From Neobacillus niacini (GTDB lineage Bacteria; Bacillota; Bacilli; Bacillales; Cytobacillaceae), in the NCBI RefSeq assembly GCF_023715415.1, contig NZ_JAMBOB010000004.1, forward strand, positions 434,001-498,000: a stretch of DNA of 64,000 nt. Direction: 5' to 3'. A model generated the notes under the pieces. The model was not told where the DNA came from. It was given only the letters and a program-made list of their open reading frames with translations, and made no database searches. Shown here one piece after another: positions 44,479-54,396 of this stretch; position 1 is the first letter of the stretch, and each line of letters starts with the position of its first letter. The position numbers and the translations under genes were made by a program.

Positions 44479-45489
44479 TCAGCCCTTGCTGGATAATTTC
44501 CTGCGATCTTCGGCTAATGGCGGTTGTTCGAGCCAGCCATTTTCTATTAAAAGCTCTGCCCCATCCTCGGCATACCGCCCTATATCAGCCATTAGAATGG
44601 TGTATTTCAATGCTAAATCCCTTCTTTGGGAAACAGATAAAGCAGCTCCCAAATATCCAACACCGGCAGAAACCAATACAACAATATGAAACAACATCAG
44701 TTTATCTGAGTATGGCGGAAGTGTTGAATCGGTAATTTCAGATACCCATGATTGTGGAGATGTGAGATCCTCTTGCGAGAGAATTTGGCTCATCATATCA
44801 AATTGCTTTTTACAAATTTCCTTCCCTCTTTGAAAATATTTTCGCAGCTTCTTGGACTGACAAACCTGACCAAAGGCAATTTCTAATACCGACTTGGCGA
44901 CGGTTTTTTGCATATTGTAACTTATCCCGCTGATTTCAATCGCATTTAACGGTCTCTTATCCCCGAACCAACCAGTTAAATAGCTCTGATTATGTACAAA
45001 ATCAACCTGCTTAGGTGTATTGATACGCGGTGGTTTACTATAAATTCCTTTTTTCAACATCAATTCAACAATTCGATTGTGAAGCTCCATGGCTTCGGTA
45101 TTACATTCGTTGAAGAATTTCCTCTGATCACTACGTACGGAAATACTGACGGCTCCAGCATAACCTGTCAGCCCATGAATGGTCATAATCAGCATATATA
45201 CAAGCATAAATGTATCGGTAAATAATGCTGGGGCATTAAGGTTAACGTCCTCTTTCGTGAATCCCTTTGGAATAGGAAAATTCTCTTGTTTGAAAAAGTT
45301 CTGTATTTTTTCAATATGTGCTTCTGATAAGCTAAGTGCATATTCCAGCATAGCCTTTACCTCTTGATCCTGCGTCGTCCGAATGGCATGACTAAGGACA
45401 CAAATTGCCATCGAATCGTTCATATATTGAGTCCAGAGATTGGATATCTCACTCGTAGCTAAAGAAACGTTATGTATATTTCCCTCCAT
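44479..45489 (-). CDS. DUF3231 family protein
   Basis: 336 residues made of two related halves of about 165 residues; each has a helical ferritin-like pattern (LWTQYMNDSMAICVLSHAIRT in the first, SQILSQEDLTSPQSWVSEITDS in the second). DUF3231 proteins are common in Bacillus, often in several copies, and uncharacterised. An ATG start with GGGAGGAG upstream. The gap before it (45490-45787) has one TGTCGAA heptamer at 45556 that could be an 0A box, but a single heptamer is weak evidence. Confidence 0.88.
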   Translation of the reverse strand: MEGNIHNVSLATSEISNLWTQYMNDSMAICVLSHAIRTTQDQEVKAMLEYALSLSEAHIEKIQNFFKQENFPIPKGFTKEDVNLNAPALFTDTFMLVYMLIMTIHGLTGYAGAVSISVRSDQRKFFNECNTEAMELHNRIVELMLKKGIYSKPPRINTPKQVDFVHNQSYLTGWFGDKRPLNAIEISGISYNMQKTVAKSVLEIAFGQVCQSKKLRKYFQRGKEICKKQFDMMSQILSQEDLTSPQSWVSEITDSTLPPYSDKLMLFHIVVLVSAGVGYLGAALSVSQRRDLALKYTILMADIGRYAEDGAELLIENGWLEQPPLAEDRRKLSSKG

Positions 45490-45787
45490 AAAACTCCTCC
45501 CAAAAGTTCATATAAGAATATTATGCAAAATTTCCCTCTAATTTATTTGGTAATTTGTCGAAATTTAGACGTTATTACAAAATAACTTCTTATCATCTCA
45601 CACAGTAACGAAATCATAGTTAAAAGAGCACATGGACTCCTATAAGATATATTAAAATCATTTACGTTTTTTTCAATTTTTCTACTTTTTAAATGGGTAT
45701 TCACATGGTAGAAGGACTATGGTACTATCGGTAGGATTTTGGAAAATGGTATTCACAAAAAAGGAATATTTATATACGAGGTGTAGG

Positions 45788-45976
45788 ATGAAAACGAACA
45801 AATCTATTCAAAATGAAAACACAAAACTATTAATGGACATCGTCGATTTAAAAATAAAACTTAATGACTTATACAATTCCGCCGGACCCAACACATCCGA
45901 TTATGTAAGTCTTAAAATTAATCTCGACTGCCTGATGCATGAGTATTTTGAAGAAAAGATTGAGCAACTAATTTAA
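45788..45976 (+). CDS. Small Spo0E-like protein
   Basis: 62 residues from the ATG at 45788, which follows GAGGTGTAGG; the longer frame upstream has no site. The sequence forms two predicted helices (NTKLLMDIVDLKIKLNDLYN and SDYVSLKINLDCLMHEYFEE). This resembles the Spo0E-like aspartyl-phosphate phosphatase fold, in which the second helix bears S-x-x-L-D; here S-L-K-I-N-L-D has an extra residue, so activity is uncertain. If active it would dephosphorylate Spo0A and delay sporulation. Confidence 0.6.
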   Translation: MKTNKSIQNENTKLLMDIVDLKIKLNDLYNSAGPNTSDYVSLKINLDCLMHEYFEEKIEQLI

Positions 45977-45995
45977 ATAGCAGCAGGAATCCTTT

Positions 45996-46028
45996 AAAAG
46001 CGGACATTGAATAGCAATGTCCGCTTTT
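45996..46028 (+). terminator. Terminator of the Spo0E-like gene
   Basis: AAAAGCGGACATTG, loop AATAG, CAATGTCCGCTTTT, 20 bases after the stop codon. Confidence 0.9.
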
Positions 46029-46111
46029 CCTATTAAATGGTAACGAGCTAAATCATTTTTTTATGAGTTTCTTCTATTATATATAAAAAATTTTCTGAAT
46101 AAGCGAACCCT

Positions 46112-47179
46112 TTACATATTAATATTTTTCAACAAAGCTCCCTTCTTGAAGACAGCAGTTTTTTTATCTTGCCGTCTGTAAAATATTTTCATCAAAGGCA
46201 TAATTAATATAAAGATGAACAATAGCCTGAACGTTTGGAACATCGAAACAAGCGAGACCTCTGCTTTAACTGCATCAGCTAATAATACCATTTGATCTAA
46301 ACCACCTGGGGCTGTGCTTAGGAAACTTGTTGCGAATGTTGTGTCCATTGCAAACGACATTAGGAAGCTTGAGCCAAATGTTAGGGCAATCAGTGCGAAT
46401 GCACTAATAATGCCACCTATAAGTACGCGTACTGGCAGCTTAATCATATGTGGCTTGAGCATTAGGCCGATATGGGCGCCGATTAGTAATTGAGCGACGT
46501 CCATGACTATCCCAGGTACATGTGGCATTGCGATTGGTGTCGCTAGTTGCAACGTAATTAATAAAATAATGGGTGTGATAAAAAATGCGACTGGCAAATG
46601 GACGCGTTTCGTTAAATGTGAGCATACCCATGCAAGTGCAATTAATAATACTAAACTAATCGTAAGCTTTGCGTCCGTTGGCTGTTTACCAATTACTTGG
46701 CCAGCGACGATAAACGGTACGAATACAACGACTAGTAATAGCCGAATTACTTGAAAATAAGAAATAACGCCAATTTCTTTTACTTTTTCTTCTTCGGCAA
46801 ACACGACAATTTGACCTAAACCACCAGGGATAGCACCTAGTATAGCAGCTTTCATCGGAATTTTTGCCCATTTGCTCGTTAAGTAGGCGATGCCGATTGA
46901 GCCGCCGATTAAAATAACGTTTAGCGTTATCATGTAAAATAAAATGGAGCCCATCATGCCGAATAATTCGGTGTTAAATTGTACACCAATAACGGTACCA
47001 ACCATGACTACTCCTAAATCACGCATTTGGCCAGACCATTTGAGCGGTCCTTTATAAATAAATTGTGCTAACATGACGACAAAAATTGGGCCAAGCATCC
47101 AAGGAATAGGGATGTGCAGCAGGCTAAAAATATAACCGCCAATTAAAGATAAGGCTAACACCTTTAACATTGCCTTCAA
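46112..47179 (-). CDS. AbrB-type membrane protein (duplicated domain transporter)
   Basis: 355 residues from the TTG at 47179 (AAGGGG eight bases upstream). About ten membrane segments in two homologous halves, each with a GG-type loop: AAILGAIPGGLGQIVVFAEE in the first and ATSFLSTAPGGLDQMVLLAD in the second. This is the membrane AbrB/TIGR03082 family, unrelated to the DNA-binding AbrB and sometimes labelled ammonia monooxygenase. As the last gene after the extradiol dioxygenase it may import the aromatic acid or export an intermediate (inference). Confidence 0.88.
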   Translation of the reverse strand: MKAMLKVLALSLIGGYIFSLLHIPIPWMLGPIFVVMLAQFIYKGPLKWSGQMRDLGVVMVGTVIGVQFNTELFGMMGSILFYMITLNVILIGGSIGIAYLTSKWAKIPMKAAILGAIPGGLGQIVVFAEEEKVKEIGVISYFQVIRLLLVVVFVPFIVAGQVIGKQPTDAKLTISLVLLIALAWVCSHLTKRVHLPVAFFITPIILLITLQLATPIAMPHVPGIVMDVAQLLIGAHIGLMLKPHMIKLPVRVLIGGIISAFALIALTFGSSFLMSFAMDTTFATSFLSTAPGGLDQMVLLADAVKAEVSLVSMFQTFRLLFIFILIMPLMKIFYRRQDKKTAVFKKGALLKNINM

Positions 47180-47229
47180 CAGTAACACCCCTTCCTATAA
47201 TAATAAGTCTATTTACATTATTACTTAAG

Positions 47230-47268
47230 AAACCACCAGCGTTCATCTTCATGAATACTGGTGGTTTT
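47230..47268 (-). terminator. Hairpin after the extradiol dioxygenase gene
   Basis: AAACCACCAG and CTGGTGGTTT form a 10-bp stem with a ~19-base loop, five bases after the dioxygenase stop codon, so the transporter gene downstream may be less expressed. Confidence 0.65.
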
Positions 47269-47273
47269 CGTTC

Positions 47274-48254
47274 TTATGACTTCACTAATTCTTTTACTTG
47301 TGCTTCACGATCTACGTCATCTCGACGGCGATCACCCCAGTATGCAGAACCATTTTTTAAATATTCTTCATACGTCCATTTCACTGGCTCCCAGTCTGGC
47401 TCGAAGATTAAGTAGCCGTTTGTGAAGATTTCAAGACGTAAACCGCTTCCTGGATCTTTTACGTAAATGTACATGGCTTGAGAAATACCGTGTTTACCAG
47501 GACCTACGAATTGTACATCAGACTCGCATAAAATATCAGCGGCACGGAGTAAGTCTTGTGCATTGTCTAACCAGTAAGCAATATGGTGCATTTCATTTGG
47601 CTCTTTTGAACGTGATGTAGACATAATTGCTACGTCATGGACTAAGTTTGTTACTGATAACCAGCTTGCCACTTGTACATCGTCTGGATTTACAAAATAT
47701 TCACGCAATTTGAAACCTAATGCTTCTTGTAAGTATTTTACGATTTCAGCGTTGTCGTGAGAAGTTTGTAAGTTTACATGGTCTATACGGCGTGGAGATA
47801 CACCTTTCGCCCAAGATTTATACGTTTGGTTTTTAAGTACTGATTTTCGAGATTCATCAGCAGGTGTTTTTTCCATATCGTAATAAAGTTCGAAACGGTG
47901 ACCACTTGGTAACTCGAAGCGGATTGCTTCACCTTGCGCTACCTCTTCCCCAGCTTTTATCCAACGTACTTCTGTACCAGCAGCTTCTATTAATTTTGCG
48001 AAAGTTGCTACGTCCTCCCGACGTTTTGTACGCCAGCCGATGTGATCAATGAAAGAGGTTTCACCAGCAGCAATTGATAATGTATGGTGTTCAAAGTCAC
48101 CCCAAGCTCGTAAATAGTGTACGCCATCTACCACTTCTGTTTCTTCTAGTCCGATTGTGTCGCGGAAAAACCATAAGGATTTTTCAAGGTCTGCTGACAC
48201 CAAAGCTACGTGTCCTAATTTTGCAATTTCTGGTGCGTAAAGAAATTTTTCCAT
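47274..48254 (-). CDS. Extradiol (catechol 2,3-type) ring-cleavage dioxygenase, VOC fold
   Basis: 326 residues with two vicinal-oxygen-chelate modules. The iron ligands can be read: H15 in KLGHVALVS is at the N-terminal module start (structural), with H of RRIDHVNL near 158, H of EMHHIAYWL near 223 and E of GLRLEIFTNGY near 276 as the 2-His-1-carboxylate set. It opens a catecholic ring next to the hydroxyls. In the operon with a C-C hydrolase and flavin monooxygenase, the substrate is probably a catechol with an alkyl or aryl side chain rather than catechol itself. Confidence 0.9.
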   Translation of the reverse strand: MEKFLYAPEIAKLGHVALVSADLEKSLWFFRDTIGLEETEVVDGVHYLRAWGDFEHHTLSIAAGETSFIDHIGWRTKRREDVATFAKLIEAAGTEVRWIKAGEEVAQGEAIRFELPSGHRFELYYDMEKTPADESRKSVLKNQTYKSWAKGVSPRRIDHVNLQTSHDNAEIVKYLQEALGFKLREYFVNPDDVQVASWLSVTNLVHDVAIMSTSRSKEPNEMHHIAYWLDNAQDLLRAADILCESDVQFVGPGKHGISQAMYIYVKDPGSGLRLEIFTNGYLIFEPDWEPVKWTYEEYLKNGSAYWGDRRRDDVDREAQVKELVKS

Positions 48255-48341
48255 TTATATTCACCCCATAGATATTTGTTTTTAATTTGAGGACATGTGA
48301 TAAAGAAGCAACCATTATAATCACATTTTCAACTGCTACTA

Positions 48342-49511
48342 TTACCCTTGAATGTTTGTATTAACGCCGAATAAATGCCTGCCGTACCCTAAAATGCCGT
48401 CTTCATATAAAGAAGTAATGTGTACGGCAATTGCCATTAAGTCACGGGTAAATAGCTCTACTGGGTGACCTTTTAATAATGCGTGTCCACCTAAAGTAAG
48501 TAGTGATTTTACGCCGATTTGTGTGCACTTATCGATAATTTTTGCACGGATTGCTTTATATTTTGCTCCTTCGTATGGACCGCCTTTATCTGTTTCCATC
48601 ATTGTGATGTATTCATTTAACAAACTTTTAGCAGTTAACATTTCAAGCTTTAACTCCGAAAGCACGCGTTGGCTCGTAGGAGAATCTTTTTCGTTTATGC
48701 CAGAGAAGCGTACGCGACCTGCTGTATGCTTTTCGAATTCGTCAAGTACACGCTCAGCACCACCAACAGCCATCGCTGCGAACCCTACATAGAAGCCAGG
48801 GTAGAATGGTGTGTTGTAGTATAAGTAGTCTTGATCGAAATCTTCATACGGTGGTTGGCTCTTTTCGATAATTTTGTTAAAGCGTAAAATGGCATCGGGC
48901 TTAACGAAAACTTCGTCGACGATTAATGTATTACTACCTGATCCTCGCAGACCAAGAGAATCCCATGTTTTTACCACTTCTAAATCAGATACTTTTAACA
49001 AAATACCTACACGCTCAGGCCTGTCATTGTCTTCAAATTGCATCATTGCACCAACGCCAACCCAGTCACAGTAGTTGATGCCGCTTACAAAATTGTACTT
49101 ACCAGAAACGATGTAGCCACCTTCAACGGGTTCAACTTTTCCAATTGGTGCAAATACATCAGCTACGAAGCCGCCTTGGTTAATGACTTCATCACGAATG
49201 TGTTTTGGATAGTAGCATACCCAAGAGTTGTGCACGGAAAAGAAGTATGTTAACCATGAAGCAGATAAGTTGTGGTAACCAACTGTGCTTACCATATCAA
49301 CAAATGTGCGCCAATCAAGTTGTGGATAGCCAAACTCTTTCGGTAAAATTAAACGGTGAATTCCTTCCTCACGGATAAGATCCGCGATGCGTGGAGAAAT
49401 GGTCGAGTTTAGGTCTGCTTCGATTGCTTCTAACTCTGCAGCTTCACCGATACGCTTTGCTTTTTGGATAATTTCTTCACTAAGCACTTTATTTTCAACT
49501 GCTGTTATCAT
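48342..49511 (-). CDS. Two-component flavin-dependent monooxygenase (HsaA/HpaB-C2-like, acyl-CoA dehydrogenase fold)
   Basis: 389 residues with the acyl-CoA dehydrogenase fold: N-terminal helical domain, a beta domain (YIVSGKYNFVSGINYCDW and TWDSLGLRGSGSNTL) and a C-terminal four-helix domain. It lacks the catalytic Glu of dehydrogenases and resembles group D aromatic hydroxylases that use reduced flavin from a partner; the flavin reductase at 54397 is the likely partner. It would ortho-hydroxylate a phenol to the catechol for the dioxygenase encoded next. Confidence 0.85.
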   Translation of the reverse strand: MITAVENKVLSEEIIQKAKRIGEAAELEAIEADLNSTISPRIADLIREEGIHRLILPKEFGYPQLDWRTFVDMVSTVGYHNLSASWLTYFFSVHNSWVCYYPKHIRDEVINQGGFVADVFAPIGKVEPVEGGYIVSGKYNFVSGINYCDWVGVGAMMQFEDNDRPERVGILLKVSDLEVVKTWDSLGLRGSGSNTLIVDEVFVKPDAILRFNKIIEKSQPPYEDFDQDYLYYNTPFYPGFYVGFAAMAVGGAERVLDEFEKHTAGRVRFSGINEKDSPTSQRVLSELKLEMLTAKSLLNEYITMMETDKGGPYEGAKYKAIRAKIIDKCTQIGVKSLLTLGGHALLKGHPVELFTRDLMAIAVHITSLYEDGILGYGRHLFGVNTNIQG

Positions 49512-49535
49512 TTGATCATTCCTTTCAAAAATAGT

Positions 49536-50432
49536 TTATTGTGCTGTAACTGCTTGATCTTTTTCCACTGCTAAAAAATTAATGACAAGTTTGTTTACGA
49601 TTTCTGGTTGGTCCGTTTGTGCTTGGTGACCGCAGTTTTCAATATATTCAAATTTAATGTTCGGTAATAATTTCTCAAGCTTATAACCTGTCTCAACTGG
49701 TGCAACATCATCTTGGTTACCCCAAATGAATAAGCCAGGAATTTTTAACTTTGGTAACGATTCTTTAATGCAGTAACGGTCCCAAAGCTTTGGTTCTTCA
49801 TTCATTCTTGCTAAGTAAGCATCGAACGCTGAATTTGATTCTTTTACACCTGGGCGAGTTGCTGCTCGATGACGCAGTTGAATTAGTTCTTCAGGAATGA
49901 TTGTGTCTTCACTTGAATTACGGTACATAAATTTCCGTAACGATTCTTCTGTATAGTCATAACCAATCACTTCTAAGAAGGAACGCAGCTTTCTTTCGGG
50001 TACTTCTTGCATCGCTTGATAAATGGTATTACTGCCAATGTAAACAACTTTATTTACTTTTTCAGGGTGATCAATTGCATATTTAGCTGCCACGTAAGCA
50101 CCTTGTGAATTGCCAACAAGTGATACTTCGTCCAGGCATAGTGATTCAATAAAATCATGTACATGATCAACTAAGCTTTGATGACCATTTACTGGCCATG
50201 CGTGAGGTGCTGTATCAGTGAAACCCATTGATAGTTGGTCTACTGCATATGCGCGAAAGCCAGCTTTTGCTAATGCAGGTAACATATGTCGCCAACCGGC
50301 TGCACCGCAAGCTCCAGGTCCTGCACCGTGTAGTAAAATGACAGCTGGTCCTTCTGTTCCGGCCCATGAATAATGTGTACGTACGCCATTTGCTAATACA
50401 TAGCTATTATGAAATCCTTCAAAAATTGTCAT
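49536..50432 (-). CDS. Meta-cleavage product C-C hydrolase (alpha/beta hydrolase)
   Basis: 298 residues. Oxyanion region LLHGAGPGACGAAGW near 34-47, nucleophile S109 in LVGNSQGAY, Asp in IWGNQDDVAPV near 243 and His in NCGHQAQ near 272. The HGAGPGA segment is typical of MhpC/BphD/HsaD hydrolases, which split ring-cleavage products into a carboxylic acid and 2-hydroxypenta-2,4-dienoate. First gene of the minus-strand operon; the divergent regulator starts 180 bases away. Confidence 0.9.
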   Translation of the reverse strand: MTIFEGFHNSYVLANGVRTHYSWAGTEGPAVILLHGAGPGACGAAGWRHMLPALAKAGFRAYAVDQLSMGFTDTAPHAWPVNGHQSLVDHVHDFIESLCLDEVSLVGNSQGAYVAAKYAIDHPEKVNKVVYIGSNTIYQAMQEVPERKLRSFLEVIGYDYTEESLRKFMYRNSSEDTIIPEELIQLRHRAATRPGVKESNSAFDAYLARMNEEPKLWDRYCIKESLPKLKIPGLFIWGNQDDVAPVETGYKLEKLLPNIKFEYIENCGHQAQTDQPEIVNKLVINFLAVEKDQAVTAQ

Positions 50433-50611
50433 TATTTTACCCCCTGTGCTGATCAGTGATTTAATTTCTGTTTTGAGTATAACTGTTAATTACTACTATT
50501 ATCATAGTGTTTTTTATTGAATATTTAGTAATAACCATTAAAATTTATTGAAAATTCTCTATCTTGTAATATAATGATGAGGAATACTAAATCAAAGGGG
50601 ATCTAATTTTG

Positions 50612-52417
50612 ATGAGTGAAATTTTATTTGATTCTAGCGAAACGAAAAATATTTTAATGTCGGCAAATGCATTTCACACATTAAAAAACGGTTTATTTAA
50701 CAACATTGGATCGCATAAAACAAAAGGTTTTTTATTCCGATTTGGTAAAGAGTTTGGAATGGAATCAGCAAAAAATAACCTCCAAAAAAAGAACACCACG
50801 AATCCTGTCGGTAAAAGACACTCACGCTTAGGCCACGTAAAAGATGTTATTTTTATGGGGGAAATTGTGCGACATCCGGACGGCACGATTGAATGTATCG
50901 ATACGTGGGGACAATGGGTGGAATCATTCGAAGCAGAATTACACCTTAAAAATTACGGTTTAGCAAATGAATGTGTTTGTCATATGTTGTGCGGTTTTGC
51001 GAGTGGTGCATTGACATATGAATTTGGTGAGTCAATTATTGCCGTTGAGCGCAAGTGCGTCGCAAAAGGGGATTCATGCTGTGAGTTTGAAGTAGGTTTG
51101 GAACGCGACTGGCTCGAAGAAAAAGAGGAGCTTATTCACCTTTATCAAAATGACAATATTTTAGCTGAGCTTGAAATGACCTACGATGCACTTTTACATC
51201 ATAAGCAAATGTTAGAGAAAATTTCTACGTTTCATAGTCAACTCACACAAAAAGTAACAGAGAAGCATTCATTGGATGAAATTGTACAGGCTGCATATGA
51301 GTTGTTGAACATCCCGATTTTAATTGAGGATATACATGGGAATCTGTTAAGTCAAATGGGTTTAACGGAAGAACAGAAGCTAACCATTAAAAAAGATAAG
51401 GCAAAGTTATCGCATGTTGACGATAAACACAATGTTTTGCATTACAAAGGCGGTACCTATTGGAAGTTGATCGCCCCTGTTCTTATAAATAAAAAAAATT
51501 ATGCCACTTGTTCGTTATTCTACTTTGATGAAAAGCCTATCGATGAAACCGACCATCTATTTTTAGATCGTATCTCCACTGTCGTAGCGTTATGTATTTT
51601 ATATGAGGAGGCACAGTTTGAAGAGCAACAACGCATCCGCAGTTCGTTATTAGAACGATTAATCCATAATCGAAATATTAAAGATATCGAATCTTACTAT
51701 AAATTTTTACCGTTTAAATTTAAGCCGCCGTTTTCTACAGGTATTATTAGTGTTCATAAGAAGAAAAAAAATAACGAAATCATTGACATTCACGACCAGC
51801 TGACACAACTGTCAAAGTTGGCGAAAGAGTGGGGTTTACCTTGTATCTTTGCGGTACTTGGGGAAGAAATTGCACTTCTTAACTCGCAAAATAGTGATAA
51901 AAAAGAATGGGAAAAGAAAATCACAAAGATTTTCCAAAAAATAGAGAAACAAAATAGCAATTATAAATATTCGCTCGGGCTTAGCGGAACGTTTATTAAC
52001 TTAAAGGAGTTCGAACGTTCACTAAAAGAGGCACGTGTCGCACAGCGCTTCCCAAATCAAAAACTACTGACAGATTACGAAGATTTAGGCATACTTGGCG
52101 ATATCGTAATGAACATGAGCATGGAACAATTGCATGGAATGGCGAAAAAGTCGTTAAAAGACTTATACAATTTCGAGGATCCACGAAAAAAAGAACTGCT
52201 ATACACGCTTTACATTTATTTATTAAATAGTCAGCGCTTAAAAGAAACGATGGATGAGTTGACGTTATCCATCGGCGGTGTCCAATATCGGATAAAGCAA
52301 ATTGAAGAGCAGCTAGAAATTTCACTAAAAAACGCATCAACAGCAGCGTATACTTTATTAGTTATTCAGGCGCTACTATTATCGGACAGCTTAAGTTTCG
52401 AGGAATTTGCAAGATAA
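50612..52417 (+). CDS. Regulator with XylR_N, V4R and PucR-type HTH domains
   Basis: 601 residues from the ATG at 50612 (a TTG at 50609 is an alternative). Residues about 1-95 look like the XylR N-terminal aromatic-sensing domain (FRFGKEFGMESAKNN, GEIVRHPDGTIECIDTWG), about 100-165 like a V4R domain with conserved Cys (CVCHMLCGFASG, CVAKGDSCCEFEV). A GAF-like middle follows and the C terminus is a PucR HTH_30 (LKETMDELTLSIGGVQYRIKQIEEQLEI). XylR_N/V4R sensing usually drives sigma-54 activators; here it is coupled to a sigma-A-type regulator. It is divergent from the hydrolase operon and probably controls it. Confidence 0.87.
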   Translation: MSEILFDSSETKNILMSANAFHTLKNGLFNNIGSHKTKGFLFRFGKEFGMESAKNNLQKKNTTNPVGKRHSRLGHVKDVIFMGEIVRHPDGTIECIDTWGQWVESFEAELHLKNYGLANECVCHMLCGFASGALTYEFGESIIAVERKCVAKGDSCCEFEVGLERDWLEEKEELIHLYQNDNILAELEMTYDALLHHKQMLEKISTFHSQLTQKVTEKHSLDEIVQAAYELLNIPILIEDIHGNLLSQMGLTEEQKLTIKKDKAKLSHVDDKHNVLHYKGGTYWKLIAPVLINKKNYATCSLFYFDEKPIDETDHLFLDRISTVVALCILYEEAQFEEQQRIRSSLLERLIHNRNIKDIESYYKFLPFKFKPPFSTGIISVHKKKKNNEIIDIHDQLTQLSKLAKEWGLPCIFAVLGEEIALLNSQNSDKKEWEKKITKIFQKIEKQNSNYKYSLGLSGTFINLKEFERSLKEARVAQRFPNQKLLTDYEDLGILGDIVMNMSMEQLHGMAKKSLKDLYNFEDPRKKELLYTLYIYLLNSQRLKETMDELTLSIGGVQYRIKQIEEQLEISLKNASTAAYTLLVIQALLLSDSLSFEEFAR

Positions 52418-52473
52418 AAAGTGAGGTATACTTAACGGGAAGAACCATTACTTAGTAAATACCATTATTAAAC

Positions 52474-52523
52474 AAAAAAGACTGTAGACAAACTCAATTT
52501 TTTAAGTTTGCCTACAGTCTTTT
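52474..52523. terminator. Bidirectional terminator
   Basis: AAAAAAGACTGTAG with CTACAGTCTTTT, and an inner CAAACT/AAGTTTG, form a long stem between the convergent regulator and MFS genes. Confidence 0.88.
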
Positions 52524-52547
52524 ACATGAGATGAACCATGGTTAATT

Positions 52548-53843
52548 TTATTGCTCTACAGAAACTTCTAAGTTCATTTGCCTTTCATCAGCAGCACGAC
52601 TCTCGTCTTCTTTTTCAGTTGCAGTAATTTTTAATTTACGTGTAGCTACTAACACGATTGCGGACACAACATATAAACTAACGATAACTAACACCCCAGA
52701 GTTGAAGCCAGAGCGAACGTCATCACCTGCAAGTGTAATTAAGTAACCAGTAATCCATGGACCGATTATTCCAGCCATACTTGCAATCGCTAATGAAATA
52801 CCTGTTACACTACCTACTAAGTTTTTCGGAATGATCAACGTTTTAATCGCAGCATTTAACGGTAATAAGCTTGTGTTCATTATTAAGCCTACCCCTAAGA
52901 AAATACATGCTAACACTGGTGAAGATACAATTGTTGTCATTGAATAAGATGCCGCACCAACAAGTAATACTGTAACTAATACACGGTCATAAGATTTGAT
53001 AAGGCTTTTATTTTTCTTAAATAAAAAGTCTGTAAATTTACCTGCACAAATCGCGAATACTGTACCTGCAATACCCATTCCAGCGAATATTAAACCCATA
53101 CTTTGCGGCTTAAGACCCACGATTTGTGTTAAGTAGGTTGGTGCCCATGTAAGAACCCAAGTTGTAATCCACATGGATACGAAACCTACAACTAGAATGG
53201 ATAATACATACGGGTTGATGAGTACATTAAAAATATACTTGAACGGTACTTCCTTGTTTGAAGCTAAAGATTTCACGTCTTCGACGAGTGGTTGCTTTGG
53301 TTCGTCTCTCATAAAGAAGAAGAAGAGTGCCCATACAAAGCTTGCTACCCCTAACATTGCAAAAGTATGCTGCCAACCTATGTTTGTAATACCCATAACT
53401 AAAAGTGGTGCAGCTAAATACGTACCCACTGTTGTACCAGAAGTCATAATGGCCACTGCGGTTCCGCGTTGTGCACTAGTGAACCATCGTGCAAGGTGTA
53501 CGAGGCAAAAACCGAGCGTAGCACCCTCGAAGAAACCTAAGACAACACGCAGTAAAATTAAGTGTGTTAACGTTTCCACAAAATAGGCGCTTGCTAATGA
53601 AATTGTCCATCCAGTAGCAATCATCATTAATAAAAATTTTGAGTTAAAGCGATAGGTTAATGTACCTAAAATAATACTTCCAACAGCGTAGGCTGCGAAA
53701 AAGCTACTTCCCACTAAACCAAACTGATCGTAAGATAAATTTAATTCAGTCATGATTGGTTCTGCGGCTAATCCTAAAACTGATTTATCCGTATAGTTTA
53801 AAACAGATAGCAAGAATAGAAATCCTAAGACAACCCAACGCAT
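52548..53843 (-). CDS. MFS transporter, aromatic-acid/ACS-like
   Basis: 431 residues with 12 membrane segments. The first loop has NYTDKSVLGLAAEPIMTELNLSYDQFGLVGSSFF and the fourth segment region GFFEGATLGFCLVHLARWF, as in anion:cation symporters that take up aromatic and sugar acids. ATG with GGGGGAT upstream. It is placed between the regulator and the flavin reductase, so uptake of the phenolic substrate of this cluster is the natural guess. Confidence 0.88.
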   Translation of the reverse strand: MRWVVLGFLFLLSVLNYTDKSVLGLAAEPIMTELNLSYDQFGLVGSSFFAAYAVGSIILGTLTYRFNSKFLLMMIATGWTISLASAYFVETLTHLILLRVVLGFFEGATLGFCLVHLARWFTSAQRGTAVAIMTSGTTVGTYLAAPLLVMGITNIGWQHTFAMLGVASFVWALFFFFMRDEPKQPLVEDVKSLASNKEVPFKYIFNVLINPYVLSILVVGFVSMWITTWVLTWAPTYLTQIVGLKPQSMGLIFAGMGIAGTVFAICAGKFTDFLFKKNKSLIKSYDRVLVTVLLVGAASYSMTTIVSSPVLACIFLGVGLIMNTSLLPLNAAIKTLIIPKNLVGSVTGISLAIASMAGIIGPWITGYLITLAGDDVRSGFNSGVLVIVSLYVVSAIVLVATRKLKITATEKEDESRAADERQMNLEVSVEQ

Positions 53844-54396
53844 ATAAAATCCCCCTTGTATTACCGTATTTTCCCCATTTACAATGTTTCGTAATTAGTT
53901 ATCAGACTTTTCCAAAAACTATTGAGATAATTGTACGTCGCAGTTTTTCTCCAAGGTGAGATGAGTGTTAGCGTTTTCAAAATACTTTTAGAATAATTTC
54001 ACACCTCCATTTGTTTTGCAAGAAATGCATTCATTTCGGCATTTTCTTTTAAAGAATAATAGTTTCTAACGGGAAAGTTCGGCATACGAATCTTCCATGA
54101 AAAGAATTCTATTTGAAAAAAAAAAGATTTACAAGAAAAAAAAATGATTCTAATTTTTGTTTTGATAGAGAACAAAAAGGAAAAAACCAAATTCCCATAC
54201 CAAAAAATTAAATTTTTTAACAGTAGGATATGTTGATAAATCTGATTTTTTTAAAAAAAATGTTCACAAAAGATTCAAATTTGGTTTCGTGTGAAAATTT
54301 ATTGTTTTTAACTGAATTTTCAATAAAAAATTCCATGATAATTTTGAACAGACTCATTTATGATTTAATTACTCACTAACGAATGGAGGAATTGGG
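53844..54396. other. AT-rich gap between divergent MFS and flavin reductase genes
   Basis: About 550 bases without a convincing gene, very AT-rich with several A and T runs. A 63-codon frame on the minus strand (53999-54190) has low-complexity Phe/Lys composition and no ribosome site. An inverted element TTCACA...TGTGAA (about 54264-54296) may be regulatory. Probably carries the two divergent promoters. Confidence 0.5.

Noticed and set aside
45556-45562. TGTCGAA, a possible Spo0A box before the DUF3231 gene
   Set aside because: A single heptamer occurs often by chance in 64 kb and no second box or clear promoter spacing supports it.
46112-47179. Ammonia monooxygenase
   Set aside because: This label is sometimes attached to the membrane AbrB family; the protein is a duplicated-domain membrane protein with no copper-enzyme features.
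53999-54190. 63-codon minus-strand frame in the AT-rich gap
   Set aside because: Phe/Lys-rich composition expected from A and T runs, no ribosome site and no recognisable domain.
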